Below are positions 23,363 through 34,545 of a stretch of DNA of 64,000 nt, one piece after another (position 1 is the first letter of the stretch; each line of letters opens with the position of its first letter). The DNA is taken from positions 63,459,393 through 63,523,392 of the forward strand of contig OV884059.1 of assembly GCA_930367215.1 (NCBI GenBank), read 5' to 3'. Source of the DNA: Pollenia angustigena (taxonomy: Eukaryota > Arthropoda > Insecta > Diptera > Polleniidae). Made by a program: the position numbers and the translations under genes. The notes below the pieces were generated by a model. It was not told the origin of the DNA, made no database searches, and saw only the letters and a list, made by a program, of their open reading frames with translations.

Positions 23363-24720
23363 TTAAGTTTGCTGAAGTTTAATAACGATTGTTAAGTTAA
23401 TTTGATTAAATTTACTTATTATTGTTGAAAAAGATTGTATATAGAAATGATGAAAAGAAAAGATTTTCATAATAGGGCGCGTCTACTTTCCAAAAATTAA
23501 TTAGGAGTATTTTGCCATCTTGTAGGCGATATGTTTTGTTTACATTTTTAACGACTTTGTCAGGCAAAGTGCCAATAAACAGTGCTTTTTGTTTGCGACG
23601 TTCTGTTTTTGCGAGTTAATGTCTCATAAATAGACTTGAAGAACTGTTTTGTGTGATAAGCAAGACAGACACCACCAGTCAGTATTAATTAATAGGAATT
23701 TAATTTTTAAAGACTGTGTATTTAGTTTTATTTTATTAAAGTCCCCGGCCAGACTTGAAACTTTTATTGTTACAGTTTTTTTAAATTCTGTTTTGAAATA
23801 GTAGTGTGGTGTGTTTACATTATGATACTCTAGTTTTCCAATTTGAGCTCGATGAGCCAGCCACCCCTTCCCCTCGTCCCATCCCCGCCGTATGTATATT
23901 GTTTTATTAAAATCTCCATTGAATATAATACGCATATTGAATCACGGCACTTAAGCACTTTTATGACGATTTTAAAATCCCGACCTGCGTTACCGCTGTA
24001 TACTTTCCAAGAGTACCAACAAAAAGGGAATATCTAATCAAAAAGTGGCACCAAAAAAGGGATTAACTTTCCTAATCCTATGCGCATTTCACTGGTTGCT
24101 TAGACCAGATTTTAGAAAAACTTAAGATATTATACAAATAAAACTGTTAAGCGAATAAGAATTATAAGCTCCAGTTTTACTTGTAACAATATAAAAGCTT
24201 AAACAAAAACAACAACATTAAACAGTGAGTTTCCTGTTCTTACATCCCGACTACAATTGGCTGATTTTTTTGTCCACTCTAAATGTACAACTACAGTGGG
24301 TAAAGAAAAAACAAAAATAAAAACCAATTACCTTATTTTATTTTGCCAGTTCAGTTTTATTTACACTGCCACATGCATATTAACTATCAAAGTTTTTCCT
24401 TATATTTATATTTAACTTTAAAATAGTAAATTACATAATTATAAAATGTTTGTTTGTAAAACCCTTTTAAACACGTTTTTTTTTTTTTAATAAATATCTA
24501 AAGTATTTCTCTTTTAATTTTCAAAAACCCCGATATCGGGATTTTGGGATACGCATCCTTATATTTTAATACAAACATGTTCCGTACATTTTTCATATGT
24601 TTGTGTAACCGTTTTTGTTTTTTATTTGGCCCTATTACTTTAGACAAACACATCCTTTGAAATACTTAAAACTACAATTTGATCTTAGCAAGGCCCATAG
24701 CTTAGGCGAGATCATTTCGG
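23363..24720. other. No assignable gene
   Basis: There is no protein I recognise. The patch near 23510-23640 and the C-rich stretch at 23850-23900 differ in composition from their surroundings but lack homology clues. The - strand frame at 23624-23935 translates into nothing recognisable. Confidence 0.4.
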
Positions 24721-24725
24721 TACAG

Positions 24726-24972
24726 TGAAATAACTCCCAAATGAAATAAGTCCCAATGAAATAAGTCCCAATGAAATAACTCCCAATAAAATAAGTCCCA
24801 TGAAAAATTAAATAACGCCCAACTGAAAAAAATGAAATAACTTCCAAAGGCAAAAATGAAATAAGTCCCAATTTTTGGGACTTATTTCAAAATGTAAAAA
24901 TAAATCCCAATAAAAATGAATTAACTCCCAATGAAATAAGTCCCAACAAAAATTAATTAACTCCCAATTTTT
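24726..24972 (-). repeat. AATGAAATAAGTCCC minisatellite-like array
   Basis: The 15-bp word AATGAAATAAGTCCC and close variants (AACTCCC, AACGCCC) occur about ten times, some tandem, some spaced. One unit near 24870-24890 is inverted (GGGACTTATTTC), making a short hairpin. Variation between units indicates age. It is non-coding. Confidence 0.75.
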
Positions 24973-24985
24973 TTGGTTTCCTTTT

Positions 24986-26383
24986 ACAGAACGCTTTTTA
25001 TTTCACAATTATATGTAAGCATATACATAATAGTAATAATAATTATAGGTATAAATTTATGTACATATATTATATCATATATCATTTAAAAAAAAATTAA
25101 ACATTCGAGTGAATCCATGTCAAACCGTTAAGTCGTTCGGCATCAGCACCTCCGATTTGAATGAAATTCAACACAAATGTTATATGTAATTGGACTTTAA
25201 CAAAACATAAATTTTCAGACCCCAGATTCTTTCGGCTTCCGAAATATGACGTCATAAAAGATGAGAAAAATGTGAAAAAACTCAAAAGTCTCCTTACAAA
25301 AGGGGATAGAACTCTTGAACTACGCAAGATAATTTAGTTTTATTGGTATCGTTTTAAAGGTGAAAGTGCACCCTTTAAAATGATAGGCATTTTGTGTTTT
25401 TTTAAGAAGAGGTCAATGGTAAATTTTTGGGGTCTTGAGTTCAAAGGTCCATATCTGGAAAAGTATATATTTTAAAATTCTTAAAAAAATATATGTTAAG
25501 TATTATACCCTCTTCAACATTTGCAGAAAATTTAAAGGTGGAGACTCGATTGGTGTCAGAGTTATATACCAGAACGGGATTCTAAGTATGTTTTGTGTTC
25601 AAAAACCCCTTGTTGTTGTTGTATTTTAATTATTTTTTTCAGTATATCTGGAGATCGGCAAGAGCCAAAGTTTCCAAATTTAGTACACAAATTTTAGGTA
25701 TCAATACACACCATCCCACAAAATGTGGTCGGGATTGGAGAAGTGGGCGTGGTACCGCCCGTACAAGAAATGGCTAAAGACGATTCAAAAGTAAAACCGT
25801 GCTACTACGCCCTCCTCCACTCGTAGTTCTATTTTTTGGAAAAAAAGAAACATAGCTTATTTGTCTATCCTAATAGGGATCTATTTATGTTTTACATTTT
25901 ATTAATATTGGTGAGCGGAAATTTCCTCTACCTCTCTACCTAGTGCTACTTTTTAAGAAATGCTTATGGCGATTTCTACTCTGATGTTACATGTTCTACA
26001 TTTTTATGTTCGTTTGTACAAAAATTTTAAAAAATGTTCAAGTTCTTTTGTGAATATGTTGATGAAAAACATGCAAAACATGTTGCATATTTACCCTTAC
26101 TTTTACTTAAGGGGTTCATACTGCCCTGTTTTACAACTTTGGTACTTACTACTTTCTTTGTACAACAAATGATTTATTTTGTTTGTCATAATTCACACCG
26201 CTCATAATTTTGTAAAAAAATTGTTTTAAAACAAAATATAAAAATATTTACACATTAAAATCATAAAAAGTTTATTTATATTATAATCGTTGTAATTTTT
26301 ATAAGACATTAGTAATGTTAATATTTGTTTCCAACGCGTAATAGCGTGCAGAAACCGCTCAAATAGCTTTAAGAATAGCTCAT
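24986..26383. other. Unassigned repeat-like DNA
   Basis: Mixed sequence contains phrases of the kind seen in old transposon bodies (25095-25790), but there are no ends, no coding homology and no second copy in the window. Confidence 0.35.
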
Positions 26384-26386
26384 TAA

Positions 26387-26529
26387 GTCTGGGATCACAC
26401 TATGAAAGTTTTCTTTCAGAAAGTCTGAGTTAATTGGTGAGAAGGGGAAAAGGAACAGCTTGTTCTCTTCCCCTCTCACCAATAAACTCAGACTTTCTGA
26501 AAGAAAACTTTCATAGTGTGAACCCAGAC
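26387..26529 (+). mobile_element. TAA-flanked palindromic MITE, GTCTGGGATCACAC
   Basis: The element is almost entirely two inverted arms of about 70 bases: GTCTGGGATCACACTATGAA at the left and TTCATAGTGTGAACCCAGAC at the right. TAA is duplicated at 26384-26386 and 26530-26532. It would fold into one long hairpin. The end shares CTGGGATCACAC with the 1001-bp element at 37653. Confidence 0.92.
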
Positions 26530-26596
26530 TAAGTACATTAATGATGAAAGTGTAATAGTTGTAAATAAAAGCACTAATTGTGTTTCATTGAAATTA

Positions 26597-27236
26597 AGGC
26601 GCCCGTACACGACATGTATTTGTCATATGACATGTCAAATTTTCAAGTCACATGTAATTGTTCATGTCTGTCAAAATTGCTGTTTTACATAAGTTTTATA
26701 ATATTCGGTCACAAACGTACATGTAATTTGCTTCTGACATTGTCTCTCTTTTTTTCGCATTGTTATTGCAGAAACCAAAGTAGTTCTCGGTTTCAAAATA
26801 GCTTGCTGCCGCCACGAAAATATTTATTTGCGCCGTAAAATAATTTAGCCATCTTAAAATTTTTTCTTTTATTTTAAAGATAATAATTTAGAATTTTATA
26901 ATTAAACGGTTTTTATGTATATATTTACATAAATTCTATTCAATGGTGAGATGAGCATACATATCTTGGTATTGTAAAATATTAAATATTAACTTCAGCC
27001 GGCTAATGATTCCTTCAATAGTTGACGCCGCTGCTAGTTTCTTCCCGGCATAGATTTCTGATGTCAGATGGTTTGTCAGAAGAAAATAGAGCACGCTCTA
27101 ATTGAAATTTTGTCAGATGACTTTGCGTCTGACTTTTACAGAAGCAAAGTTAAAAAGGTAACACACGACATGTATGTGTTTTGCAGTGGGAAATTTGACA
27201 TGTCAGATGACAAAAACATGTCGTCTATATGCTCCT
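26597..27236 (+). mobile_element. TTA-flanked MITE, AGGCGCCCGTACACGACATG family, copy 1
   Basis: The left end AGGCGCCCGTACACGACATG and the inverse of the right end AGGAGCATATAGACGACATG form an imperfect TIR of about 47 bases that continues into TGACATGTCAAATTT. TTA is duplicated at 26594-26596 and 27237-27239. It is 640 bp, with no transposase. A highly similar inverted copy is at 50136-50767. Confidence 0.9.
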
Positions 27237-27239
27237 TTA

Positions 27240-27715
27240 CAAAACATGTAACACTTCGAGTGATTATAGGTAACATTAGAAAATGTAACATGTATTTACT
27301 GTAACATATTTTTCTCAGAAAAGAAATCGCCATTAGTAAATAGGTAAATTTCCTTCTTTTAAATTTAATTTAAATTTGTTAGATAGTTGCGGAGAGGCAG
27401 TAATTTCTCCCTACCTTACCAATAGGAAATAATTTAAAAAAAGATACTGAAAATATCAACATTGCTGAATTCCTTCAAAAACCAGAAAAGGGTAACGAAT
27501 GCTTCTTTGTGTCATTTATTATATTTATGCAACATGTTTTTTTGATGATGCTACCATACGCAGTGAAAAAAGTGATGCAAAGATTGAATTTAAAAAAATC
27601 GTAATTTTGAAGACAAATATCGGCAATTCGCACTACCTAATTTTTTTAAAGTAAAATAGGCAAAAAGGTGCGTATGACAAGAAAAAAAATTAAAATTAAC
27701 TTGTTTCATACATAT
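27240..27715. other. No assignable feature
   Basis: AT-rich sequence between two elements with nothing recognisable. Confidence 0.45.
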
Positions 27716-27723
27716 TTACATAT

Positions 27724-29109
27724 TAGGGTGTTCAGTCGAATAATTTTTGTTCGATTAATCGAACAATTTTAAACGATTAATTATTCGAATAAATTAAAAT
27801 TGCTAATTTCGATTAAAGGATTTATTCGAAGAATTTATTCCGATTAATCGAATAATAATTCTGTTAAATGTATAATTTTTTAAAGTTTTAAGTCGAATAA
27901 ACAAACCAAATGTATGTGTCCGTTGGAATTAAAAAAAAACAGTCATGTTAAGTGAATAATTTAGCTTATATTTTTGTTAAATTTTTTCAACACAATTTAA
28001 TAATTTATTTCACAAAGGAAAACACGACAAAGGTATGTTAACTCATATATTTATATTAATTTATCTGGTATGTACTAGAAATCGAAATGAAGTGAGATTG
28101 AAATCGAACGATAATTTAAATTTAATTACTATTTACAAAATGACCGTAGTTTTTCGTGGAATATTTTTATAAACTTTCATTACAGAGTCGTTTTTAAAAT
28201 TTGCTCGATTTTAAATCCACTTTAATTCGATTTCTAGACCACGCCCATATTTTTAACAATATAGTTCATGCGTTTCTCTCTTTAGAATGAGTTTGATTTA
28301 AAAATATTGTACGAAGGATAAATCTCATAATGCTTAGTGTAACAGGTGTCCAAAAATGTTTTAACGTAAATCTTCTCCAACAGCTTCACTAATTTACCAC
28401 TTACAAAGTAACTATAACATCGTACTTAAAGAAGATGCTCCACGGGGCCACAAGTGGCCCAATATAATAATATTTTAAACAAAATACTTCGATCGATTCT
28501 CTAGAGGAAATTATTTACAGATGCATAGCAGAGCATTGAATGTCCGTGAAAAGTTTCAAAAAATTTTAAGTTATATTGACTCTTTTAAAATCTAAGTTCC
28601 CGAAAGTGAACCAACAATTTGGAGCTACATTGACAAGTTTTATTTAAAAAATGATGTTTATTTACAGAAGCACAAATTTTTTTCTAAAATTATAGAAAAA
28701 ACATATTGTAATTTATAAAATTTCTCGATTTATCGATTAATTTACAAATTTTATTCGTTTAATCGAATAATTTAAAAATGCCAAATATATACATATGTCT
28801 GAGTTCATACGGCTCATGTCTTATTGACAAGATTCTTCCTTTTTCTTCTTTGAACATGAATTGGCGTTCAAATGATTCATGTCATGTTGACGACATGTGC
28901 TTTTTTGATATTGAAAACAATAATAAAATTAAACAACGAATAAGAAAGCAAAACGTAAAGACAGTACATGCATCTGTGTACTCGTTTCTTTTCCCCTCGT
29001 CCCTCTCGCTTATAAACTAGCAATCATGTCAATAAGACAAGAGCCGTATGAACACAGACTATTAATCGTTTAATCGAACAAAATAAAACCCGATTAATTG
29101 AACACCCTA
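27724..29109 (+). mobile_element. hAT element, TAGGGTGTTCA, with nested MITE
   Basis: TTACATAT is duplicated exactly at 27716-27723 and 29110-29117. The ends TAGGGTGTTCAGTCGA and (inverse) TAGGGTGTTCAATTAATCG pair, and TTCGATTAATCGAA words are repeated inside both ends. A GTCTGAG MITE (28797-29059) is inserted near the right end. No clear transposase is visible in 28000-28750. Confidence 0.9.
28797..29059 (+). mobile_element. GTCTGNGTTCATACGG MITE, intact copy nested in hAT
   Basis: It is near-identical to the copy at 23099-23359, including the inverted ends GTCTGAGTTCATACGG and CCGTATGAACACAGAC. TAT is duplicated at 28794-28796 and 29060-29062. It lies inside the subterminal region of the hAT element, so it is younger than that element. 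Confidence 0.92.
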
Positions 29110-29120
29110 TTACATATATA

Positions 29121-29687
29121 CAGGGTAGGCCAAAAGTTACCATGGGGTTTAAAAGCTTAATAACTTTTCCGTTTATTAATTTTTTAAAATTTTTTTTTTA
29201 GATTATATAAATAACACTTGGAGAATAAATAATGGAGAGATACACTCCTGAACAAAGAACCAGAATAATAGAATTTTATTATTTTAATCAGGGATCAGTT
29301 ATTTCAACACAAACCATTAAGTAAAATTTTTGGAGAGCGAATAATTACCAGTAATTCGGAAATAATTTGGCCAGCGCGATCGTCAGATTTGACAGCACCC
29401 GACTATTTTCTTTGGGGTTATTTGAAGAAGCGAGTGTATGTAAACAATCCAGAGATAATCCTTACGCTACCGCCACAAATTTTAAAAGATGTTATGGAAA
29501 ATGCTCAAAAACGAGCCCATCATTGCGAAGGTGAAAACGGTGTTCATTGAAGAGACATTATTTTTCATACTTAGTGTAAAAAAATTTCCATCTTGTATAT
29601 TATATAATCTGAGAAAAAAAAAAAAAAATTAATAAATGAAAAACTTATTAAACTTTTAATCCCCATGGTAACTTTTTGCCCACCCTG
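29121..29687 (+). mobile_element. Internally deleted Tc1/mariner element
   Basis: The TIR of about 40 bases starts CAGGGTAGGCCAAAAGTTAC (left) and CAGGGTGGGCAAAAAGTTAC (inverse of right), with TA at 29119-29120 and 29688-29689. The left TA is the base pair directly after the 8-bp duplication of the hAT at 27724, so this element landed at its edge. It retains both ends of a transposase gene and lacks the middle. Confidence 0.92.
29232..29552 (+). pseudogene. Tc1/mariner transposase, centre deleted
   Basis: The ATG at 29232 opens a 33-codon start (MERYTPEQRTRIIEFYYF...), typical of the N-terminal helix-turn-helix of this family. It stops at 29331. After the deletion, about 29335-29550 encodes the C-terminal part, including WPARSSDLTAPDYFLWGYLK, with APDYFLWG corresponding to the third catalytic aspartate region. 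The DNA-binding linker and first two catalytic acids are missing, so the product cannot be active. The full-length family protein is about 340-350 residues; fewer than 110 remain. Confidence 0.85.
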
Positions 29688-29689
29688 TA

Positions 29690-30645
29690 TTACAGTATAG
29701 CTTAGCAGTTTTAATTACACAGAAAGTACAAAAAATTATCTCTTTATTTAGTAAAAAGAATCAAAACATTGTCACATTAGGGTCACATTGTTGCTTTAGA
29801 AGCAACAACGGTAACGCCGATTCGACTCTTAAGCCTCAAATTACCATTTTAAAAAGCTTTGACACTTTTAGGGTAGCAAAATTAATAATTTGCAACGCAC
29901 ATACTCCTTGACTATGATAATTACCTAAACGTTTTTTAGAATTTTCAAGTTCTCTTCTGCCTAAATTTAGATATCTATTCCCTGTATTCAACTTCCCGAA
30001 GCTGTGTGTACGAAGGGATGGTGTCTATTTTCTACCTTCTCTACGACTTCAGAAGACTAATATTGACAGTTCGTTTGGGCTTTTCTTAAAAGCCAGACTC
30101 TATGTACGCTTTTGACCTGTGGGTATCACAATTAAACTTTTGCTTTTAATCAATTCTTCGAAATTTCTGGTAATAATAATCACTTGAACTTTCTTACAAT
30201 AAAAATAGCATCAATATTTTGATTTCACCCACCACGTTTTAATACGTTTTAATAATAAACAAAAAAATTGGACTTTATAATCTGGAATCAACAGACGACT
30301 TGGGATTTTTGTTTACAAAAATAACGCTTAAAAATATTTGCTAAAAGCCAAAGAAAAAAATTATTATTGTTTATAACCAAGCAAAAACATTAGCTACATT
30401 TTACCAATTATGTGACAAATTCCCAAACGCTTTATCTTTTATAGTTAAAATTTACATGCAGCATAACATTAAACGAATTTACAACGTACTTTATCGTAAT
30501 TCACAGTGTGAATTTTACACAGTTATATGTTTTTTGTGCAGATTGCTGAGTTGGCTACAGCAACAAAACTAGAAACACTCAAGTTTAAATCTTAACTATG
30601 CAGTAATGTGGTTCAAAAAAAAGTTGAGCCAGTCCCCCCCTAGGA
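29690..30645. other. No assignable gene
   Basis: AT-rich with no repeat ends. The sequence just before 30649 (around 30580-30645) may be target DNA or a few frameshifted bases of the LINE that follows. Confidence 0.4.
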
Positions 30646-30648
30646 TAA

Positions 30649-33153
30649 AGATTAGTTGAAAAAAATTCCAGCGGACGAGCTTGTGGTGGCACAGCCATAA
30701 TTGTGCACAAACACATCAGACACTTACCATTGCCAGAGTTCGAAGAAGATTGTATCCAGGCCACATCTATAAATCTGACTGATTTCAAACTAACGTTAAC
30801 ATCCGTTTATTGTCCCCCGAGGCACAAAATTCTACACGATAAATTTCTCAACTTCTTCTCCACATTGGGCCAGAAATTCATTGCTGCTGGCGACTACAAC
30901 GCTAAACATACATATTGGGGCTCCAGACTTATTAGTCCTAGAGGTAATCAGCTATATAATACCGTAACTGCAAATAACTTTGATGTGGTATCGAGTGGTG
31001 AGCCTACCTATTGGCCAACCGACTTCAACAAGCTACCAGACCTTATTGACTTTGCTGTAATCAAAAACATCAAGCGCGATCAGGTACTAGTTAGTTCCTC
31101 CTATGATCTTTCGTCTGATCATTCACCTTCAATCCTCATTTTAAAATGTAACTCTGACGCCGCAGCTGCAAACTGGTTTTCCTATCCAAACAGAAACACA
31201 AATTGGTTAAAGTATAAAATGTATGTGAGCTCTCACCTATCACAGTGCATTCCCCTAAAAAATTCATCTGACATCCAAATAGCTGTCGACCGATTTACAG
31301 AAGTCTTGGATGCTGCAGCAAGAAATGCAACCCCAATCAAGCGGACAATTAAACGTGCTCCTTACAATACATCGACGGATATAGAGACCCTTATCAGAGA
31401 AAAAAGGAAGTTAAGAAGACAATGGCAAAACAGTCGTTCCCCAACCACTAAGGCCCAACTACAATTATGCCTGACAACTCTTCGCAACAAATTGAGACAG
31501 AACCACGAGTCTGCAATAGAAGGCTATCTAAACAGCCTAGATGCCACAAAAAACTCCAATTATAGCTTATGGAAGGCTGTACGGCATATGAAATGCCCTA
31601 TAACCCAAGAATCTCCATTAAGACTGGAAAACCGCACTTGGGCGAAAAACACAGATGAAAAATTAAACGCTTTCGCGGGCCATCTTGAGAAAGTTTTCAC
31701 GCCACATGATACACATACTTGTTCCTGTCGTCCAACCATTCCTGATAAGGTAAACCATCCATTAAAATTTAACATTACTCAAGTAAAATCTGCAATAGAA
31801 AAAGTGAATATTAGAAAATCTCCCGGACTTGACCGTATCACAGGGTCAATGATAAGAAACTTACCTTCGTCTGCTTCCAGAATCTTGCTGTTCATTTTTA
31901 ACGCTATATTAAGAGTCGGATACTTCCCATCCTCATGGAAGAAGTCTATAATTGTTATGATTCCCAAGCCAGGAAAAGATGCTAGACAGGTTGCGTCGTA
32001 CAGACCGATAAGCTTATTATCAATCCTATCAAAGCTTTTCGAAAAAATATTCATTTTAAGTATAACTCCTCATCTAAATGAACACGACATCATCCCGGAT
32101 CACCAGTTCGGATTCAGAGCGAAACATGGTACAATAGAGCAAGTGCATAGAATTGTCACCCTTATTAGATCGGCGTTTGAGAAAAAGCAATACTGCTCAG
32201 CCCTGTTTATAGACATTTCCCAAGCATTTGACAAAGTTTGGCATGATGGGCTACTCATCAAAATAACACGAATGCTTCCTCAAAACACTCACAAGCTTCT
32301 GGAGAGCTATCTAACAGGCAGAACATTCATAGTAAGGTCGCAAGATAAATACTCCCCCCTCAAGAAAATTACTGCTGGTGTTCCCCAAGGCAGCATATTA
32401 GGACCGCTTCTATATATAATATACACAGCGGATATGCCAACAAACCTGAGCACGCATACCTCTACATTTGCAGACGACACAGCATTTATAAGCGTTAACC
32501 ATGACCCAAAAGTCGCATCGCAAAATCTGCAGTCCCACATCAATGAACTAGAGGCATGGCTAGAAAAATGGAGAATAAAGGTTAACCCGGCTAAATGTGC
32601 TCACTTAACTTTCACGCTCAGAAGACAAACGTGCCCAGCAGTAAAAATAAATAACATCACTGTTCCGGTAGAAAACCATGTAAAGTACTTGGGAGTTCAT
32701 ATAGATAGACGTTTGACCTGGTCTCGTCATATCGAAGCGAAAATAACGGCTATGAAACTTAAAGCAGCTCAACTACATTGGCTTCTCGGTAGAAACTCAA
32801 ACTTGTCTTTAGACAACAAAGTTCTTCTATACAAGTCCATCATAAAACCAATATGGACATATGGCATCCAATTATGGGGTACTGCATGCGCATCTAACAT
32901 CCAAAAGCTTCAAAGAAGACAGTCTAGAATATTACGACAAATTGTCTGCGCCCCATGGTATATACGTAATGATATTATCCACAGAGATCTCAACGTCCCC
33001 ACTATCCAGGAGGAAATTAAAAAATATTCATTAAGCTACATCGATAAACTAATGGTTCACCCTAACTACCTCGCTCGGGGTTTGCTTCAGTTTGAAGGTC
33101 ACCAGAGGCTAAAAAGAACCGATACTTTGAGCCTTACTAGAAGACAGTCTTAA
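30649..33153 (+). CDS. Non-LTR retrotransposon ORF2: endonuclease/reverse transcriptase (partial 5')
   Basis: This polyprotein nicks target DNA and copies the element RNA at the nick. Counting from codon 30703, the APE-type endonuclease retains GDYNAKH (63-69) and SSDHSP (137-142) but has lost its amino-terminal strands with the catalytic glutamate. Reverse transcriptase motifs follow: RKSPGLDRIT (about 372), YRPISLLSIL (about 433), IDISQAFDKVWHDGLL (first catalytic Asp 504), VPQGSILGPL (about 560) and FADD (589-592, the other two Asp). KYLGVHIDRRLTW (about 661) marks the thumb. The frame is open from 30649 to TAA at 33151. No start codon is implied at the truncated end. Motif style and poly(A) tail point to the Jockey clade. 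There is no RNase H, as expected for Jockey. Confidence 0.92.
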   Translation, partial: RLVEKNSSGRACGGTAIIVHKHIRHLPLPEFEEDCIQATSINLTDFKLTLTSVYCPPRHKILHDKFLNFFSTLGQKFIAAGDYNAKHTYWGSRLISPRGNQLYNTVTANNFDVVSSGEPTYWPTDFNKLPDLIDFAVIKNIKRDQVLVSSSYDLSSDHSPSILILKCNSDAAAANWFSYPNRNTNWLKYKMYVSSHLSQCIPLKNSSDIQIAVDRFTEVLDAAARNATPIKRTIKRAPYNTSTDIETLIREKRKLRRQWQNSRSPTTKAQLQLCLTTLRNKLRQNHESAIEGYLNSLDATKNSNYSLWKAVRHMKCPITQESPLRLENRTWAKNTDEKLNAFAGHLEKVFTPHDTHTCSCRPTIPDKVNHPLKFNITQVKSAIEKVNIRKSPGLDRITGSMIRNLPSSASRILLFIFNAILRVGYFPSSWKKSIIVMIPKPGKDARQVASYRPISLLSILSKLFEKIFILSITPHLNEHDIIPDHQFGFRAKHGTIEQVHRIVTLIRSAFEKKQYCSALFIDISQAFDKVWHDGLLIKITRMLPQNTHKLLESYLTGRTFIVRSQDKYSPLKKITAGVPQGSILGPLLYIIYTADMPTNLSTHTSTFADDTAFISVNHDPKVASQNLQSHINELEAWLEKWRIKVNPAKCAHLTFTLRRQTCPAVKINNITVPVENHVKYLGVHIDRRLTWSRHIEAKITAMKLKAAQLHWLLGRNSNLSLDNKVLLYKSIIKPIWTYGIQLWGTACASNIQKLQRRQSRILRQIVCAPWYIRNDIIHRDLNVPTIQEEIKKYSLSYIDKLMVHPNYLARGLLQFEGHQRLKRTDTLSLTRRQS

Positions 33154-33265
33154 AAATTTGAATACAGCAGTTAGTGGTTACACAGGTAACAACTAATAAA
33201 CAACAAGTAGAATTAAGATTTGAATACATATTGTAAATTTCGATAAGAAAGATTCAATAATAAAA

Positions 33266-33271
33266 AATAAA
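33266..33271 (+). promoter_or_regulatory. Polyadenylation signal of the Jockey-type LINE
   Basis: AATAAA lies just upstream of the 31-base A run at 33277-33307, at the 3' end of the element. Confidence 0.6.
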
Positions 33272-33272
33272 T

Positions 33273-33307
<35 letters not shown>

Positions 33308-33311
<4 letters not shown>

Positions 33312-33599
33312 TTTTTTAATTTTTTGCTGTATTTATCGCATAAAAATTCACTGAGTTACACGACTTTAGATTGGAAGAAATTTGTTTCTTCTACGTTTTT
33401 TTAAAAATTTTACAAAGCGAGTAATTCCGAGTTCGTTTATTGGCGTGTAAGCCAATGGTGCGTAGGGGCAGGGATCGTTCACCATTGTGGGATCCTTTTA
33501 TTGGCTCTATTGTGGCTGCCATTAGGAATCTGGAGATTGATGATGGCATATGTAGATAATCTACTCAGGAACAGGGTCATTTGTTCTACGATAGGTGAA
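33308..33599. other. Transition into an older RT fossil
   Basis: The sequence is AT-rich to 33420, then more GC-rich. The latter part is probably the upstream, more decayed part of the RT remnant that follows, but I cannot align motifs here. Confidence 0.35.
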
Positions 33600-33850
33600 A
33601 CCTGTGTTCAGAGACTAGTGAACAGGAGTACATCCCAAGGACTGCTTTAAAGGTACTCAGCACCTGTATTGTATCATGTGTACTGTATGTCAATCCGTCT
33701 AAGACAGAACTGGTACTTTTTACGAGGTAGTATAGAACCAAAGCCCTTATACTTCCGAGGCAAAATGGGACTTCGGATCTCACAGCGCCAAGTATCTGGG
33801 CATAATTTGAGACAGTAAGCTGTCGTGAAGACTGAATGTCCGAATGATGA
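33600..33850 (+). pseudogene. Fragment of non-LTR reverse transcriptase
   Basis: The + strand reads ...TALKVLSTC...LYVNPSKTELVLFTR at about 33639-33726, with a stop after FTR. This phrase is typical of the region after the YADD box in R1/LOA/Jockey-type LINEs. A second block around 33786-33850 (SAKYLG-like, then a shifted frame) fits the thumb. The rest of the element is missing. It belongs to a different family from the intact LINE just upstream. Confidence 0.6.
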
Positions 33851-34345
33851 TGGAAAGGGCAATAATTAATTAACAATAACTAATCAAATCTTATTCTAAT
33901 TCCTAACTTTACGTTCTGCCAACGCGTGACGAATGATCACGGTTCCGTTCACATAGCTGTTTAGCGCTCTTCTGAATAGGTGTATCTTCTCCTTTATATG
34001 ACTCGAAATAAAAGCGTTAAAGTTTTTGGTGATCGACCCATAATTTAACACAAACATACAATACATTATACTGCCGTGATGTCAGTTGCTATAAAGATTG
34101 CCTGATAATTTATACATCCCATAAAAGTCACACTCCTGAAATATTGTAACTCTTGGTCAAGGATTTTAAGGATTCGGCAAAGCTGAATAAGCACTTTTTA
34201 TTGTTTGGTATGTACTATGTATATCTATGGGAAAAAGCAATTATTGCCTCACTAAATTCTTATAGATTTTAAGAAGAATTCGTCAAAATCTAGTCTCAAA
34301 GAAGATTTAGCTTCGTATCGGAAAGCTAGTGAAGAAGAACAGCTT
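33851..34345. other. No assignable feature
   Basis: No repeat ends or coding signal are visible. Confidence 0.45.
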
Positions 34346-34545
34346 TTAAACAGCTGCAGTCAAAGTGAAAAACTGCAATCTCTTCCATTTCTTCATTTGT
34401 CAGTGGCCTAAAAAACGGTTGCTTTTACTTTTGATTCATTAAAAGTAAGCAGTCGCTGTCAAAGCAACTCAAAAAACGGAATGTTGTAGACAAATTTTAG
34501 TTTTTTGTTCGACAGTTTTAGGTTTCGACTGTTCTTTTTTAAACC
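34346..34545 (+). mobile_element. MITE-like repeat, AACTGCAGTCGAA family, copy 1
   Basis: About 190 bases match 53325-53530 (for example TTGTAGACAAATTTTAGTTT and CATTTGTCAGTGGCC). The ends, CAGCTGCAGTCAAAG and the inverse of TCGACTGTTC, are imperfectly inverted. It is non-coding. The target duplication is not resolved. Confidence 0.65.

Larger units (their letters stand above)
30649..33307 (+). mobile_element. Jockey-type LINE, 5' truncated, with poly(A) tail
   Basis: The element lacks ORF1 and the beginning of ORF2, as expected from incomplete reverse transcription. It keeps all of the RT domain, a 3' UTR of about 120 bases, AATAAA at 33266-33271 and a pure A tail at 33277-33307. The open frame is unbroken, so the copy is recent on the scale of this window. 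I could not define the target-site duplication because the 5' border is uncertain (between about 30560 and 30650). Confidence 0.9.

Noticed and set aside
23624..23935. 103-codon - strand frame with two GDFNK phrases
   Set aside because: GDFN resembles the LINE endonuclease motif, but the context around both is wrong and no other motif follows.
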